Assembly: GCA_036736205.1 (NCBI GenBank)
Contig: DAINMX010000053.1
Coordinates: forward strand, 1 to 32,870
From: XYA12-FULL-58-9 sp001798605
GTDB taxonomy: Bacteria; Myxococcota; XYA12-FULL-58-9
Reading direction: 5' to 3'
Length of the DNA: 32,870 nt
This document shows, one piece after another, positions 32,043 to 32,870 of the stretch (position 1 is the stretch's first letter; each line of letters starts with the position of its first letter). The notes under the pieces were generated by a model. The model ran no database searches. It had not been told where the DNA came from and was given only the letters and a program-made list of their open reading frames with translations. The position numbers and the translations under genes were made by a program.

Positions 32043-32725
32043 GCAGCGTCTTGCTCAATGCAGCCGTCGATCAGGGTTACCGTGCGAGTGGCGGCTGCCA
32101 TGACCTTGGGATCGTGGGTAGAGAAAACAAAAGTGGTGTTATTGTCCAACGCAATCGTACGCATCAATTCGATGATCTGTTTGCCGGTCTTCGTGTCGAG
32201 ATTCCCAGTCGGTTCATCTGCCAACACTAATTTGGGTTTGCCAATGAGCGCTCTCGCAATGGCCACCCGTTGTTGTTGCCCTCCCGAAAGCTCGCTGGGA
32301 CGGTGACCAGCACGATCGACAAGTCCCACTTTGTTCAACCACACCGCCGCCATATGTCTTCGATGTCCTGCGGCAACTGAACCGGCGAGCAGCAACGGCA
32401 ATTCCACGTTCTGTTGCACTGTCAGGGCGGGCATCAAATTAAAATTTTGAAAGATGAATCCAAAACAGTTCAACCGCAGTTGGGTCCGCTGTCGATCACT
32501 CATGGCAGCTACGGCTCGGCCGATAATCACCAGTTCTCCAGAACTGGGAACATCCATACACCCGATGACGTTCAGGAGCGTTGTTTTGCCGCTGCCAGAT
32601 GGCCCAACGATAGCGAGAAACTCACCACTTTCGATGCTCAGTGTAATGCCTCTGAGCGCCGCTACTCGAGTTCGTCCGAGCAAGTAGTCCTTCTTGACGT
32701 CCTTGAGATTGACAAGCGTTGTCAC
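32039..32725 (-). CDS. ABC transporter ATP-binding protein (LolD/MacB type)
   Basis: The product has 228 residues from a GTG start. Walker A GPSGSGKT near residue 41, Q-loop FIFQNFNLMP near 90, signature LSGGQQQR near 145, Walker B LVLADEPTGNLD near 165 and the switch His in FVFSTHD near 200 are all present. This is the LolD/FtsE/MacB clade that powers FtsX-fold permeases. It is the first gene of the three-gene operon and its stop overlaps the next start by 4 nt. An ATG two bases upstream is out of frame (ATGTGA), so GTG is the start. Confidence 0.93.
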   Translation of the reverse strand: MTTLVNLKDVKKDYLLGRTRVAALRGITLSIESGEFLAIVGPSGSGKTTLLNVIGCMDVPSSGELVIIGRAVAAMSDRQRTQLRLNCFGFIFQNFNLMPALTVQQNVELPLLLAGSVAAGHRRHMAAVWLNKVGLVDRAGHRPSELSGGQQQRVAIARALIGKPKLVLADEPTGNLDTKTGKQIIELMRTIALDNNTTFVFSTHDPKVMAAATRTVTLIDGCIEQDAA

Positions 32726-32729
32726 ATTG

Positions 32730-32735
32730 CCTCCT
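32730..32735 (-). promoter_or_regulatory. Strong Shine-Dalgarno for the ABC operon
   Basis: A perfect AGGAGG on the minus strand stands four bases before the GTG at 32725 and decides the start. The remaining ~135 bases to the window edge contain no further gene that I can support. Confidence 0.75.
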
Positions 32736-32870
32736 AAGCCACACAGCCTATTCGACCAATGAATCTGGAAGCAAGATACTTTTGTTTGGTCGAGCCCTGG
32801 TGAAGCGGCACGGTTGCGCCTACCGGCCTGCGATGGGGGCCTCCGGACCCGGTCGTGCTTCAGAACTGCA

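Overview
The window looks like a chromosomal piece of a Gram-negative bacterium of the former Deltaproteobacteria, most likely Myxococcota or a sister lineage. The evidence is indirect: a Myxococcus-type PilZ domain, several outer-membrane barrels, lipoprotein signal peptides, a thrombospondin-type-3 calcium-binding protein, Lol/MacB-like ABC permeases, and the end of a dsrMKJOP-type sulfur-metabolism operon. Base composition is moderate-to-high G+C by eye. No rRNA, tRNA, CRISPR array, transposase or integrase was found.

Layout. (1) 1-1423, plus strand: the end of a DsrO-like ferredoxin and a complete DsrP-like membrane subunit. (2) 1528-5875, minus strand: a short-chain dehydrogenase, then a glutamine-dependent asparagine synthetase 36 bp ahead of a GT1-like glycosyltransferase. 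(3) 6127-11150: poorly characterised accessory genes. They are a tandem-HTH regulator, a histone-H1-like lysine-rich protein, a small lipoprotein, an ankyrin protein with a small partner, and an overlapping pair made of a small envelope protein and a membrane protein with an HEFGH motif. (4) 11499-17217: a FadL-family channel converging on a minus-strand pair (porin-like barrel, then lipoprotein alpha/beta hydrolase). (5) 17511-24853, plus strand: the most notable locus. A fatty acyl-AMP ligase/NRPS hybrid (FAAL-PCP-C-PCP) has a PilZ domain inserted inside the FAAL. It is followed by tightly coupled 2-oxoacid-dehydrogenase-like E1alpha, E1beta and E2 genes. (6) 24931-27685: a TSP3 barrel protein converging on a HAMP-SpoIIE (RsbU-type) phosphatase. 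(7) 27963-32725: a LolA-like protein converging on a three-gene ABC export operon with 4-nt overlaps.

How the genes may work together. The FAAL should adenylate a free fatty acid and load it on the first carrier domain. The condensation domain should join it to whatever sits on the second carrier domain. No amino-acid adenylation domain and no thioesterase is present, so the second substrate and the release step must come from elsewhere. The downstream E1/E2 proteins, without an E3, are good candidates for supplying an acyl unit. The PilZ insertion suggests that this lipid pathway is gated directly by cyclic di-GMP. The divergent barrel and lipoprotein hydrolase, and the Lol-like ABC operon, could act in envelope traffic of a lipid product, but that link is inference from neighbourhood only.
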